From assembly GCA_038025085.1 (NCBI GenBank), contig CM076151.1, positions 9,119,001-9,183,000 of the forward strand: a stretch of 64,000 nucleotides of DNA, in the 5' to 3' direction. The DNA is from Tetragonia tetragonoides (taxonomy: Eukaryota; Streptophyta; Magnoliopsida; Caryophyllales; Aizoaceae). The notes beneath the pieces are model-generated. The model did not search any database and had not been told where the DNA came from. It saw only the letters and a program-made list of their open reading frames with translations. The position numbers and the translations under genes were made by a program. Positions 12,330-24,084 of the stretch are shown here, piece by piece (the stretch's first letter is position 1; each line of letters starts with the position of its first letter).

Positions 12330-12580
12330 TTTCCCCCACTTATTTTCACTGATTTTTACTGATTGGGTAAGATCCTGTTAGAGTTTCTCACTGATTCGGT
12401 AAGGTCCTTACACTGATTTTGTAAGTAGGAATGTGGGTTCTGTCACTAATTTTCACGAATTAAGTAAGATTCTGCTATTTATTATCACTAACTCTCACTA
12501 ATTAGGTAAGGTCTCGTCAATAACTTTTACTGATTAAGTAAGATTTGGTAGGTGAAAAATAACATACCCTATCTTCAACA
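12330..12580. repeat. CACTGATT-type minisatellite (copy 1)
   Basis: Repeated units read TTTTTACTGATTGGGTAAGATCCTG with variants of roughly 25-40 bp, closing with GTGAAAAATAACATACC. The same motif and the same closing sequence recur at 27262-27615. Confidence 0.7.
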
Positions 12581-13284
12581 ACAACTCATTTCTTACTACG
12601 GTAAGATAATAAGTTCTCCTTCCAATCCTAGAAAGTTACAGATCTCTCTTTTATGTAAACAAGAATCTCTTTCAATATTAAGGAGTATAATAAGAGAAGG
12701 AAGGCCCAAGTATTTGCCATGTGATTTGTTCCATGTTATTTGACACCTCACACATTTGTAGTTAACGTCATGCTGACCTTGACATTAATTTGCGGAAAAC
12801 CCTAATAAACGGAACGATGGTCGCATTCTAGTGAAATAATAATAGTCAATGTATATAATAAGTGACATGACCTCTCCATTTTTTTTTGTTTTGTTTTATA
12901 GGAAACTCATATATTTCTCAAAATGTGACTCCATTTTATTGCGAGTTGGTCTCACACAATACTTATTCTTATAGTGATTTCCAAAAAATAATTTTTAGTA
13001 AAGTTTTTTTGAGTTAAGGTGATATCTGTATTTAATTATACATTATATATATGAGACAACAAGTCTTGTGTGAGAAACTCAAAAAAATAATGTCACTATT
13101 TAGAAATATACAAGTCACTTATGGTGAGTAGTGACCCTTGTTTCACTAAAAAATGACTATCATTATATAAGTTTTTGGTATATGAGATTGGGCTAATTTT
13201 TAAGTCTAGCGTCTAAAACTTAAACTTTTTTGCTATATCTTCTTTTTTCTCCCTCTCTTTTGCTAAGAAAGTCACTTTCTTTGA
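12581..13284. other. Intergenic
   Basis: Nothing beyond AT-rich sequence and short tracts. Confidence 0.4.
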
Positions 13285-13380
13285 GGGTAATAACTAATGA
13301 GACTCGATCTCAAGTTATTGATGAAAACGTATTAAAGGTACATCACTAACTCACTATGCTATCCACCTACTAGTCCTCTT
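13285..13380 (-). mobile_element. Possible tRNA-derived SINE head
   Basis: On the minus strand, GTGGATAGCATAGTGAG (A-box-like) near 13360 precedes GAGATCGAGTCTC (B-box-like, 13311-13299) by about 45 nt. Only the tRNA-like head is clear. Confidence 0.4.
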
Positions 13381-15100
13381 AGACACTCCAAAAGTTTTTT
13401 TTTTTTAAATTTTTAAATTTTTATATTTTTATATTTTTAAAATCATATAAACTCTAATAACTAGGTGTGATGAATGAACACCCCACTAAGAGAAAAATGA
13501 AATGAAATGAAAATAATCTGCTTCGTGGATATTGTTCTCCAAGTACTACAGGTCGTTAAGTGTTAATAAATATACTGTAATAATAGTGGCACAACAGAGC
13601 AGGGTAGGCTGCTATTTCGGCTAAGGACTAGTGACGCGTAAAATTGGAAAGTGCCTCAGTCTTGAAGAAGGTTCCTGGTGATTGCGCTTCATTGGACACA
13701 AAAAGAAGATATTGCTATTCATGTATTCCCTTTGGTTTGAATCCCAACTTTTGCGAATGGAAAAAATCCCTTAACCAGCCCCCTACTGCTTCGTGCGCTG
13801 ATAATTGGAGCTAGAGGGTTAGTCACTGTGATCGACGGTGAATACCCTTGACAAAGACCAAAAATGTATTCCCTTTGGTTTATATTTAGTTCTCTTTAAT
13901 CACTATCAAAAAAAAAGAAGAAGCAAACTTAGCCATTGTCATCATAGTAAACATGTACCCGACATAAATATGTGAACTAATTACAAGTACTATTTAAGGC
14001 CTGATTGAGTGGGAGGTACTCATCCATCCTTAATCAAGATCGAGGGAAATAGTCCTTATGATCTACAGTAGATACCCTTGATTGTAAACCAAAAACAATA
14101 TAATATAAATAGGGTAAATATACAATCACTCAAAAAATTAATGAGATACTCCAATTTTATTGTTACATGAGGAGTTTGTAGGCAAAATTGAGAATTCCCA
14201 CTCTAATCACAGACATAGATTCTGCAATGCATAAGACATTGAAGTCAAGTTAAGACTTAGTAAACAATTTGACTCATAGGTTAAAAATCCACCATTTTGA
14301 TCTAGACTTTCGGACCACTAGAAATTTCGTGGTTGAAACTTGAAATTGACCCATTCTTTGCACAGGATTTTTGCCACACCAAAGAGGGCAAACGGTACAC
14401 ACAAAACACAAGTCATCCAGTTTTTGATCATTGCTTGGAAAAATCGACCATATACTAGCAACTTAGCAAGGTACATCTGTGATATCAAAATCCACTGAGA
14501 ATCCTCTGTCTTACATTGAGCGTCATTTGACGTCCCACTCTTTTAGATATATTTAACACATCAGATTATAAATTTATTTTATTATTAAATTGAGATACAA
14601 GATAAAATTACGGACGATTAGGACGTGATTGAATAGAGAGTGGTATATATATAATGATCTAAATTGATAATCAAAGTCCTTCCAAAAAGTTTCCTATGAA
14701 ACACCTCAAGGTGAGACCCCATCTATAAACAAGCATGACATAAATATAACGTCATCTTAAGACCGTCTTATACGAGTTTTTGTAAAGTCCTCCCGATAAC
14801 TCTAAGCTTCAAAGTCTTAAATATAAAGACAAAGGGAATCGAAAAAGGGAGTCAAGCACCAAGAAGACCTAGAAGTTGATTGTCCTTGTAAAGCTTTGTG
14901 TCCTCTATTTTTAGTGGGTCAGTCCAATTCCGTGTGGAGCCCCTTAGTTTAACCCATTAGTTTTTGTTTCTTTTTCTCTTGACTCCACTCTTTAGTCTTT
15001 CCTAGACTTTTCATACTTCATTCATTTTACCAACATAAAGTGCATATATACTTCCCCCTTTAAACCCCCTTGCCATCAATAGCATTCACTATAGTCTCCA
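13381..15100. other. Intergenic, upstream of the NAC gene
   Basis: Two similar stretches (about 13820-13870 and 14048-14100) share a core around GATACCCTTGA and an ...ACCAAAAA end, apparently two copies of an unidentified repeat. No gene is supported. Confidence 0.4.
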
Positions 15101-15107
15101 TATATAG
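15101..15107 (+). promoter_or_regulatory. TATA box of the NAC gene
   Basis: TATATAG lies 50 bp before the ATG at 15157, so transcription should start near 15130-15135 with a short leader. Confidence 0.55.
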
Positions 15108-15156
15108 TGATTGAAACCTCCATTTTTATACATAACATCTCCAACATAAGAAAGCC

Positions 15157-16798
15157 ATGGAACAAACTCCTCCAAGTTTCGAATTGCCCGGTTTTCGATT
15201 CCATCCTACTGAGGAAGAGCTACTTGATTTTTACCTTAAGAGCATGGTTAATGGCAAGAAAATGCACCTTGATATCATTGGTCTCCTTAACATATATCGT
15301 TATGATCCTTGGGATTTACCAGGTTTGTTGCATTTTTCTTACAAAAATTTTCTATGCAACCAATCACAATTAACATACATGTTACGTATACATAAGTGTA
15401 GAGTTTCGACTCTAATGAGTGTTTGAGTTTCACCTCTTTTTTCTTCCATTTAATAAATTAAAAAAAAATTATTATTTGTACTATAGCATATGGTTGGAGG
15501 TTAACATAATTAACCAATATGTTGTTAAAACAGGGTTGGCAAAGATTGGGGAACGAGAATGGTACTTCTTTGTTCCAAGGGACAGAAAGCATAGCAATGG
15601 TGGGAGGCCTAACCGAACCACCGAGCATGGATTTTGGAAGGCCACGGGTTCGGACCGGAAAGTCGTAACGTTATCGGAGCCTAAACGGGTTATTGGGTTG
15701 AGAAAGACTCTTGTTTTCTATCAAGGCAGAGCTCCAAGGGGGTCCAAAACAGATTGGGTCATGAATGAATATCGCCTCCCAGATAATTGTCCTAAGGTAT
15801 AACCCCTTTGTCAAATTACTATCTCCACTACGAATAAAATAGCCCAAGATAAATATTATTAAATGTCGATATATAACATGTGTAAAAATAATTAATTCAT
15901 AATGATCACAAATTCAATTTTTTAATGTTTGTTAATGTACAACTTACAAGTTAAAGACATGTTTTTCAATACTCGTGTGATGACTTTAAGGTTGACTTAC
16001 ACGTGAGAGTTGGGACTTGGGACCTAGCTACCAATATTATTCCACAAAATATCTCTATCGAAGTTTCTATCACTTTTCTTGCTCCATCCCCCCTAGTCCC
16101 TACAAGTGACAATGCCTCAAAATAGTGAATTTGTGGCAATCCCTCACAATCATGAATTTATTGTTACTTTCATTATTAATTGTGCAACTTTTATAGTAAG
16201 TGAAAGATAACATTAATCATACAAACCATAACTAAGTTACAACTGATAATATGAATAAGACGGGAGCACATATGTGTATTATCTTTTAACTTTAAAACGG
16301 TTTTTGATTGGTGATTTTAAATGTCTTATATAGGAAATAGTATTGTGCAAGATATATAGGAAGGCGACCTCCTTAAAGGAGCTCGAATTAAGGGCAGCCA
16401 AGGAGGAGGCAATAGAGAAGTCAATGGTAGCATCATATCCTACATCTCCCTTATCGTCATCAAATGGGACTACATCTTTTTGTGGTGGTGCTATTGGTAG
16501 TGGTCAACTAGAAGACTTGCTACTACCAATGTCTACAAACCATAATACCAATGATATCATGACTTGCAAGAATGAAGGAAGATACAATGATGAAGTTGTG
16601 GTTGAAAGCAATTGCAAAATTACTCCAAACACAATACAATTGCCCTTTGGAAGAGAAAGCATTGGAGAACTTCAAGTGCCTAAATTGACAATGGATTGGC
16701 TACAAGACCCACTATGTTCACAATCATGTAGCCCATGGCTTGAGAATTTGCTTAATTTCTCAAGCCCAACTCTTATTTCCCAATTTTTAGCTACTTAA
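15157..16798 (+). CDS. NAC-domain transcription factor, 3 exons
   Basis: A nuclear DNA-binding regulator of the plant NAC family. Exons 15157-15322, 15534-15796 and 16334-16798 join by GT-AG introns into 297 codons. The NAC subdomains appear in order: [19 protein letters not shown] (residues 10-27), [32 protein letters not shown] with [34 protein letters not shown] with [22 protein letters not shown] ending near residue 163. The intron positions, inside subdomain B and after D, are the usual NAC ones. The C-terminal half is low in conserved motifs, as expected for an activation region, and no membrane anchor is seen. Subdomain E resembles the FEZ/ANAC094/LOV1 side of the family, but that placement is a guess from memory. 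Confidence 0.93.
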
Positions 16799-17283
16799 AT
16801 TAATTAGTTCTATTTTAGTACTCAAATCACTAATCTAGCAAAAAATTGCCTTTTTTTTCCCACTTACCCCTTTGAGGTAAGTGGTTGGTTAGCTAAAAGG
16901 CCTAAAGCTTAACCGCAAGGATGCATTGTTTGTAAAGAAGTGTAAGATGTAAGAAGAGTTATGTGTTTCTTTTTTATGTGTCTCATTATTGTATGCTTTG
17001 ATAAAGTATCAATATAATGGAAATTCCATGATTATGATTCTAGTTTAATCTGCTGGTATTTTCAAGTTGTTAACTGCTCTTCTTATGTTTTTCTTTTCGT
17101 TTTTATTATTCGAGTTCGAACATTAAAATTAAATAATTATTTTCTCTTTGTTTCTTATTGAACCCATACATATCTAACAGCAACAACAAAAAAAAAGGCA
17201 TGGGGGTTCATAATGACAAATGTGAGTAAAATCCATAAAATTTGAAGTTACATAGGTAAGTTGAAATTTCATGACATTCATAT
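16799..17283. other. NAC 3' flank
   Basis: T-rich 3' UTR-like sequence. AT-rich A-runs near 16995-17025 suit plant polyadenylation signals. Confidence 0.4.
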
Positions 17284-17571
17284 TGTTTGGTTGATAAAAT
17301 GGACTTACTTGAAAGAAATGTAAAATCACATATTTATCCTCATTTATTTACATAGGTATGAGCTTTTATGGGCGAATGTGTAATTTGGGTGGGAGAAGTA
17401 GGGAAAGTTCCACTTACCTAGTCTCCCCTAGGTAAGCAACTTCCCATGTCTCTGGGAAGTAAGTTATATAGGAAAGTTCCATTTTCAATGAAGTCAATGA
17501 ACCAAACAATAAAATTTAAACAACTTACATGGAGCTTGCACTTCCCATGCTATCTTACATCCAACCAAACA
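17284..17571. mobile_element. MITE with TGTTTGGTTG termini
   Basis: TGTTTGGTTG at 17284-17293 is matched by its exact complement CAACCAAACA at 17562-17571. The 288-bp interior contains more inverted pieces (CTTACCTAGTCTCCCCTAGG at 17418-17437). No target duplication identified. Confidence 0.55.
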
Positions 17572-17744
17572 AGCTAAGGTTGTTTCATGACAAATAAATC
17601 AAAACAGTATTTAGGAGTTGCAATCAACGACTTTTCGCTGATAGTAAGCCCCAATTCTTTCAATTTCCTTATTATATTTAGTCATTCAATTTCGTTATCT
17701 CGAATAATATCAGTCTCTCCATTTGTGAGAGTTGGTTTGTCTTA

Positions 17745-18160
17745 GGCCCTGTTCTTCTCAACGGAATGATGTGGGACGGTGAGGAACGGAACGGAATAAT
17801 AAATATTAAAAAAGTGCGGGACGGTTAAAAAATGTCCCGCGGGACGGAATGGAATAATAAATATAACTTGTGTGGTGCGGAACGGAACGGAAATTACGGT
17901 GCAGTGCGGAACGGAACGGAAATTACGGTGCAGTACGGAACGGAACGAAAATTGCGGTACGGTGCAGAACGGAATGGAATGCAGCATAGAAACGACGAAA
18001 AGAATAGTGCCTTATTCATTGGGTTCAATTGGTTGTCTCTCACTCTTTCAGAAAACTGCTTGTTTTCCGTTGGAGAATATTGTATGGTACTATTACAGAT
18101 CTATTCATTTAAAAGATGGTCTACAACATCGATTTGAACATTCAAAGCTAGAACAAGGTC
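17745..18160. mobile_element. MITE-like element, GGCCCTGTTCTT terminus, with internal minisatellite
   Basis: The left end GGCCCTGTTCTT (17745) resembles the complement of AGAACAAGGTC (18150-18160), giving weak terminal inverted repeats. The interior is rich in GGAACGGAACGG. The same left end appears inverted at 1-75. The right border is tentative. Confidence 0.4.
17881..17990. repeat. 29-bp minisatellite, about 3.5 units
   Basis: Units begin at 17881, 17910 and 17939 (exact 29-bp step) with AACGGAACGGAAATTACGG followed by TGCAGTGCGG, and then decay. Confidence 0.85.
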
Positions 18161-18485
18161 TTCCTTGTAAAGGGTGTAAAATGGAAAACAACTATTAATT
18201 GAGAGCCATTTGAAATTGTTAGATTTCTAGTTCCATAGAACTTTTATTTAGTAGAATTCTCTTTTCCTTACAAAAAAAACTTTAAAAAATGACAAAATTT
18301 AAATGTCCAGAGTTCACTTTGTTTCTAAGTGAACTCAAACATATCTAGCTTATCAGTTTTATTTTTTTACAACATAAAAAAGCATGGGGTTTCAAAGGTT
18401 CGTAATGCCCTGATAAATTACAAAATGACAAAATTAAATCTCATGAAATTGGGGAAATCTCCTTGTTTCTTTTTTCTTGGGGGGG

Positions 18486-18863
18486 GGGGGGGATGAGTGA
18501 TTGACGGAAGTGTGAGAATGTGAATAGCTGTCATTTGGTTATGCATACATTCTCATGAAGGTACATGTACAATTGTACAAAAACATAGAAACGGCATTAA
18601 TTTTGGAATTAAAAGAAAAACGTGGACGGCAGGATTCGAACCTGCGCGGGCAAAGCCCACATGATTTCTAGTCAGGGGGGGATGAGTGATTGACGGAAGT
18701 GTGAGAATGTGAATAGCTGTCATTTGGTTATGCATACATTCTCATGAAGGTACATGTACAATTGTACAAAAACATAGAAACGGCATTAATTTTGGAATTA
18801 AAAGAAAAACGTGGACGGCAGGATTCGAACCTGCGCGGGCAAAGCCCACATGATTTCTAGTCA
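18486..18863. repeat. 189-bp direct tandem duplication
   Basis: 18486-18674 is repeated at 18675-18863 with almost no change. Both start in a G-run followed by GATGAGTGATTGACGG and end inside the tRNA-Ser gene at ...TTTCTAGTCA. The duplication left a truncated tRNA in copy 1. Confidence 0.92.
18622..18674 (-). pseudogene. Truncated tRNA-Ser(AGA), 5' part missing
   Basis: Identical to the neighbouring intact gene from its 3' end through the variable arm to the anticodon loop. It then breaks off into the second copy of the 189-bp duplication. The 5' acceptor strand and D-arm are absent, so it cannot fold. Confidence 0.9.
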
Positions 18864-18891
18864 TGCCCGATAACCACTCCGGCACGTCCAC
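18811..18891 (-). tRNA. tRNA-Ser (anticodon AGA)
   Basis: 81 nt. On the minus strand the acceptor GTGGACG pairs with CGTCCAC. The anticodon stem CATGA/TCATG closes the loop CTAGAAA, giving AGA (UCU). A long variable arm GGGC-TTT-GCCC and a T-arm GCAGG-TTCGAAT-CCTGC follow, as in class II serine tRNAs. No intron. A TTTTT terminator directly follows. Confidence 0.95.
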
Positions 18892-19910
18892 CTCATATGC
18901 ATCTTGTTCAAGAAATTGCCATTTAACAACCCCTGTGGCTACCGCTTAACCCCAACAAAGTAGGATTCAAGGTACTTTGGATTTTACTATTTATTAATTG
19001 TTTTTTGGATATGTGATAGGAAATTTTGGCTAAAACTCCTTTAAATTTATTACGAACGGTCAGGAATTCCCTAATATTCCTAATAAACTATAAAACTTAG
19101 TCGCAGTCTCCTAACTCTATTTTCCGACCAATCTGTAGACATATGTGACTGAAATAACCTCATGTGTCATGCACGTGAATCATTTATTAGTGTTTTTACC
19201 CCCTTTTCCTCTAATTACTCCCCCCTATACCCAATTTGACTTCCAAAAATTATGCCAAGGAGGAGCAATTAGAGAAAAAGAGGCGGTAAAAACACTAGTA
19301 AGTGATTCATTATATGCGTAACACATAAGTTTATATAGATCACATAAATCTAAAAGTTGGTGAAAAGATGAAATTAGGAGGTCACGAATAAGTTCTATAA
19401 TTTCTTAGAGATTACTAAACAAAAGTAATATCTTAAAGAGGCTCATAATAACTCGTGGTAAACACATAAGGAGTTTTAGCCAAATTTTCCTTACTGATAC
19501 AATAAAGATATATAAAATAAAAATTGCCAGTCTTGGATACTAACTTGATGCAACTAATAGTCCAATTCTGGGCATTCTAGACTTTCTTGTCATCTCTATG
19601 TTTTAAAAGGAGCAATAAATGATTTTGAAGAAAATGTTATAGTCCAAGTGTCTGAGATCACTTGGGGGATGAAAGGTGGCAATAAAGGAAGATCCATACA
19701 AGCAATTTCATTTTCTGATACTTGTCAAACACATAGATGACCGGAGTACAACTGTACAAGATCATTACAATTTCACCATTTTGAAGACTCATTCTTTACA
19801 AGAAAGCATCTCATTCGTGAAGATTTGGAATTTGGGGAACAAAAATAAAAGAGCGCCACAAATATTCTCCCAAAGGGATCTTATCCATTTTATTTACTTC
19901 AGGCATAAAT
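18892..19910. other. Intergenic between tRNA genes
   Basis: No supported gene. A palindromic pair around 19195-19215 and 19255-19290 (CCCCCTTTTCCTCTAATTAC versus a similar complement) suggests an old foldback element. Confidence 0.35.
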
Positions 19911-20298
19911 TAGGGGCGTAACGTGACTTGAGTCAAGTCGACTTTGTGAGTCTTCAGGTTTGACTCGGTTAAAGTTCAATTTGAATTCGGATAAAATCGA
20001 GTTCAAGTTTAACTTGAGCCTAATTTTTGAACCGAGCCTGAAGTTCTATGACTTGACTCAGCCGACTGAATACTTGATTTTCCCATCTATTTAAATAACT
20101 CCATTATTTATTTTCAAGGTTTTCTATCAATTCATAATTACAAAGAATAATCGAATTTAATTGCAAATTATTTCAAATTGATCTATTTTTTATTATAACA
20201 TGTGTAATGACGATTTTGAATTCGAGTCGAGCTACGAGTCAAAATCGAGCCAACAAATCGATGCCGAGCTGACTTGGGTCGGTTCAGTTACACCCCTA
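19911..20298. mobile_element. MITE, TAGGGGYGTAAC termini
   Basis: TAGGGGCGTAAC at 19911 is matched by GTTACACCCCTA ending at 20298. Flanks AGGCATAA and AGGCATAT look like a slightly offset 7-8 bp target duplication, which would suit a hAT-type MITE. The interior is rich in TCGAG/GACTTGA and non-coding. Confidence 0.6.
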
Positions 20299-20404
20299 GG
20301 CATATTGTTGGCAATTATTACCATCACGCAAAATGAGCATAACACCTGTATAAGCTGTACCAATTTGTCAAAATTTCAGCAGTAGGGGAAAAAAAACAGA
20401 AATC

Positions 20405-20485
20405 GTGGACGGCAGGATTCGAACCTGCGCGGGCAAAGCCCACATGATTTCTAGTCATGCCCGATAACCACTCCGGCACGTCCAC
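20405..20485 (-). tRNA. tRNA-Ser (anticodon AGA)
   Basis: Sequence identical over all 81 nt to the gene at 18811-18891, while the surrounding DNA differs. A T8 run about 12 nt past the 3' end can act as the Pol III terminator. Confidence 0.95.
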
Positions 20486-20976
20486 TTGCTGCTAGACAAT
20501 GGTATAGAGCAATACTTGAATGACGAATTCAAAACCATAGATAAGATAATGACTCAAGCATGATGATTAGGAAAGTTCATCTCTATAATTAGAAATCAAC
20601 TGATGAAGAAAATTTATGCAAAATACAACAATAGTACAAAGAACAGTGCCCGCTTGGCGGGTTTTCTCAGATTTTGTCAAAGTCCAAATCATATATTGTA
20701 CTCTATATGTTCAAGGAAGGATGTTACTCGTACCAGGTTCATACATATCTGGGAAGTTTGTATTTGCAAGACTTCAAAATGTGTCATGAATTCATATCAG
20801 AATACCAGTTACTAACTTACTATACAATGTTGCAATTCTGCAGAGCATATCTTGATTTGTAACACTCCGGTGATGAAGCCACCTCCTACAAGATGAAAAA
20901 CTGCATATCAGCATATGCCATTCCTATGACCTCAAACACCATCCTCTGATGAATGATAAAATTGGGAGACGGATAC

Positions 20977-21057
20977 GTGGACGGCAGGATTCGAACCTGC
21001 GCGGGCAGAGCCCACATGATTTCTAGTCATGCCCGATAACCACTCCGGCACATCCAC
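20977..21057 (-). tRNA. tRNA-Ser (anticodon AGA), variant copy
   Basis: Same fold as its neighbours. Two changes are visible: the acceptor strand is GTGGATG, making a tolerated G-U pair, and the variable loop is TCT instead of TTT. The B-box is intact, so it is probably functional. Confidence 0.9.
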
Positions 21058-21450
21058 TCCATATTAACAGTGCATATATAGACCAGTTTGATCAGTAATT
21101 CAGTATTATTGACAAGCTACTAATGAGCCAAACACGAGCTAGGAATATCCTGAATTCCTAATGTTTCATCAGGTGCAAATGAACCCCTTTACTCTTGACA
21201 CACATACAAAAAGATAAATAAATAAAATAATAAATACTAGCAATATACGGTTTCAGGGCATCAGCTTCTTTAACGAATATATGTGAAGCAATCTTATAGC
21301 AGTATTTAAATTTGTATCAGTGTATGGTAATACTTCCGTTTAATACGATGAATGAAAATGTGCAACAGTCAGAAAAATTCTGTTTTGTAAACATCATGAT
21401 GCGTGTACTAGTTTGAACTTTATGTGCAGGCAAGATCCAAAGCACAAAAC

Positions 21451-21531
21451 GTGGACGGCAGGATTAAAACCTGCGCGGGCAAAGCCCAAATGATTTCTAG
21501 TCATGCCCGATAACCACTCCGGCACATCCAC
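21451..21531 (-). pseudogene. tRNA-Ser(AGA) pseudogene, B-box lost
   Basis: Full length, but the T-loop TTCGAAT has become TTTTAAT, which removes the internal Pol III B-box core. One end of the anticodon stem is also mismatched (ATTTG instead of ATGTG). Acceptor and variable arms are intact. Confidence 0.8.
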
Positions 21532-21990
21532 TATATGTCAGTGTAAGAAAATAATTGACCACATTCATAGACAATAAATTTACCAATGAACACATATTAG
21601 TTCTTCTTGTAAAAGAGAGGTAGGTTTCAGATATCGAAAATGTCCCCCGTCTTCACACAGCTTCACCCTGCTAACTTGCTAAGTAACTAACCATAAAAAG
21701 TTCGAAACATTGAGAGGACTACCTCAACATAACATACCATTAGCCCAGTGCCCTTCATAAGGGTTCCGCCAAAGGGCAGAATAAGGGTAGATATATGTTT
21801 CTGTAACAAGATTCAGTTTGTAAATCCACAGAATGTTATGGAAGTCTAGTCTCTAAATAATAGTATCAACAAAAGTCTTCTCTCCCACCTCATCAGAGAA
21901 CAAAAGAGACCAAAAAAAAAGAAAACAATTCTAGTTTTTCTGAAGCTCAGAGTCAAGACGACGCTCAATATTAAGTTCAGAACAGTGAAT

Positions 21991-22022
21991 GTCATGTCTG
22001 ATAACCATTCTGGAACGTCCAT
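21991..22022 (-). pseudogene. tRNA-Ser 5' fragment
   Basis: GTCATGTCTGATAACCATTC followed by TGGAACGTCCA matches the anticodon-to-5'-end part of the tRNA-Ser genes with several substitutions. The 3' half is gone. Confidence 0.75.
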
Positions 22023-22232
22023 TTTACACTGAACAATGAATGTCATTCAACAATACTTGAGGTGATGAGTGCAATCAAACCTCAGCAGGTTTAAATTACT
22101 GAATGTTGATATGAAGTCACACAACTGAGAGCACAAGTGGAAGATTAAACCAAGCAACATGAAACTTTTGGATATCTGACGAACATATCCGCAGTCCGAA
22201 AATTTAGACTTAAGACCAAACAGCAGATAACA

Positions 22233-22313
22233 TGATAAACAGGATATGAAACTAGTGCGGGCAAAGCTCATACGATCTCTAATCATGCCCAATAAGCACT
22301 CTAGGACATCCAC
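22233..22313 (-). pseudogene. Decayed tRNA-Ser copy
   Basis: Alignable end to end, with GCGGGCAAAGC and AATCATGCCCAATAAGCACT recognisable, but many substitutions break the T-arm and anticodon stem. Confidence 0.8.
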
Positions 22314-23348
22314 TTCTTGTTCAACAGTTCTACACAAGCACACGAAACATGATCAATAATAATCAATGATTTAGTAATGAACCAAGCTTGAGTGCTATAA
22401 TAATCAAATTGTTCATCCTCTTTCAAAAGAATGTTATGGAATATGGAAGTTCGTGAAAATTAGAAGAAAAATTACTTCTTCCACTTGTTTCCTCTGATTA
22501 ATGTAAGGGTCCAAAGTATAGACATTTGTCATCAATTGAACGAAGCAAGAACGCAACTAGCCATGCATGCATGTCATAGTTGGCTTTCTGCAGTCCCAAT
22601 TAATTCTAATACTAACAGCCAAGTTTATCAGTCTTAACTATATACAAACTGTCGTTACATTGTGATAGAGAAGCAGAGGTTCTCCAATAGCAAATGCCTA
22701 AATAGAGAGTGCCTGCTAATCAATCAACTTTTTTTTGCTTGATGCTGGTTATACTTTTCATAATCCGATTCCATTAAAGACTACATAGTGAACCAAAAAC
22801 CTTATAATGCATTGTACAATTGGGAGATGTCAGAGCCATAACTGCAGATGGTTGAGAATTTGAGGAGTGATTTTTTTTTACACACTTGTTTGGGTGAAAC
22901 TAAGGGAAACCCTAAAAGTTGTTTGTGCTGTTAGGGAAGTATTTCTAACTTGATAGAATAGATAGGAGAAGGGAACTAATATTTTCTACTTTAATGTCTT
23001 TCTATTGGTTCTTTTTGCAAAGTCGTTGGTCTGTCTCCCACCACCCCAACTGACCTCTGCACAACAATGCATCCAGAATAAACAATGATAGGGCCATGAC
23101 ATGTTAGTGATTTATTTTATATTGCACATAGATCCTAAGATATCGTGGCACACGCATGGAAAGGCATGTATTGTCTTTATTTGAGAACTTTACAAGGTAA
23201 GCAATTTGTTTTCTCTTGGTTCTCCCTTCCCAATACTACATCCTTTTAAAAGTTAACTGAAAAATACAGCAGTACAAATTCTTACAATTAAACACGTCCT
23301 TTTGTTATATATACTAACACATGCGTAAAACTTACAAAAGCAGAAAAC
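22314..23348. other. Intergenic between tRNA genes
   Basis: No supported gene. The sequence after the tRNA 5' ends (TTGTTCAAC or TGATGTTCAA) recurs beside several copies, so flanks were duplicated along with the tRNAs. Confidence 0.4.
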
Positions 23349-23429
23349 GTGAACGGCAGGATTCGAACCTGCGCGGGCAAAGCCCACATAATTTCTAGTC
23401 ATGCCCGATAACCACTCCGGCACGTCCAC
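23349..23429 (-). tRNA. tRNA-Ser (anticodon AGA), variant copy
   Basis: 81 nt. Two changes convert pairs to G-U wobble: CGTTCAC in the 3' acceptor strand and TTATG in the anticodon stem. The B-box and anticodon are intact and GTTTTC follows. Probably functional. Confidence 0.88.
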
Positions 23430-24084
23430 TTGATGTTCAACAGGACTGATGAACACTACCTGGACAATAAAAATCTCAATAGATCAGTTATTGAACACCT
23501 CAAGAAAGTACAGGCCTCCTAGGTTTTCATCTACAGCTAACAGCTCAACTTCAATCTGTCAAATTTTCAATCGAGGACTTTTTTACTTTAGGTGATATAT
23601 TTCTAACCCCCTTCACAAGTTGCAATATGAAAGTGTTTCCGATATGCATTCAGGGGCATAAAATTAGTAGAATTAGGCCATTGCTTAGAGTTAACCTGTA
23701 GAATTAGGTCAGTTGGCACCTCTTACAGTGAAGTCGTCATAAATTTCCATTATTATCAGCAACTTACCCTGCAGTCCACAAATACGAATAACTAATCCTG
23801 TGGAATAAAACTTGCCGGAACTTCTAGCTAATTGACATAGTGGTCACTATTCTACAGCATCATTCTTATTCTGATTGCTAGGTGTTTCCATTGGCAGCTT
23901 TGGGCTCATAGCAAACATTAAGGTTAGTACAACAGGTCGTGCACTAAAAAGTACAGCATCAACCACAATTCTTCAATGAGGAATTCCTACTCAAAAGATC
24001 AAATGGCATAAAGGCACACCTCTTTAAGCTCAAAGCCAATCAATACTAGAGATACTAACAAAATGCACAGTAGCAGCTCAAAAC

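Noticed and set aside
17742..18198. Overlapping frames on both strands rich in NGTEI/RNG or FRSVP repeats
   Set aside because: Products of the 29-bp GGAACGG minisatellite inside a MITE.
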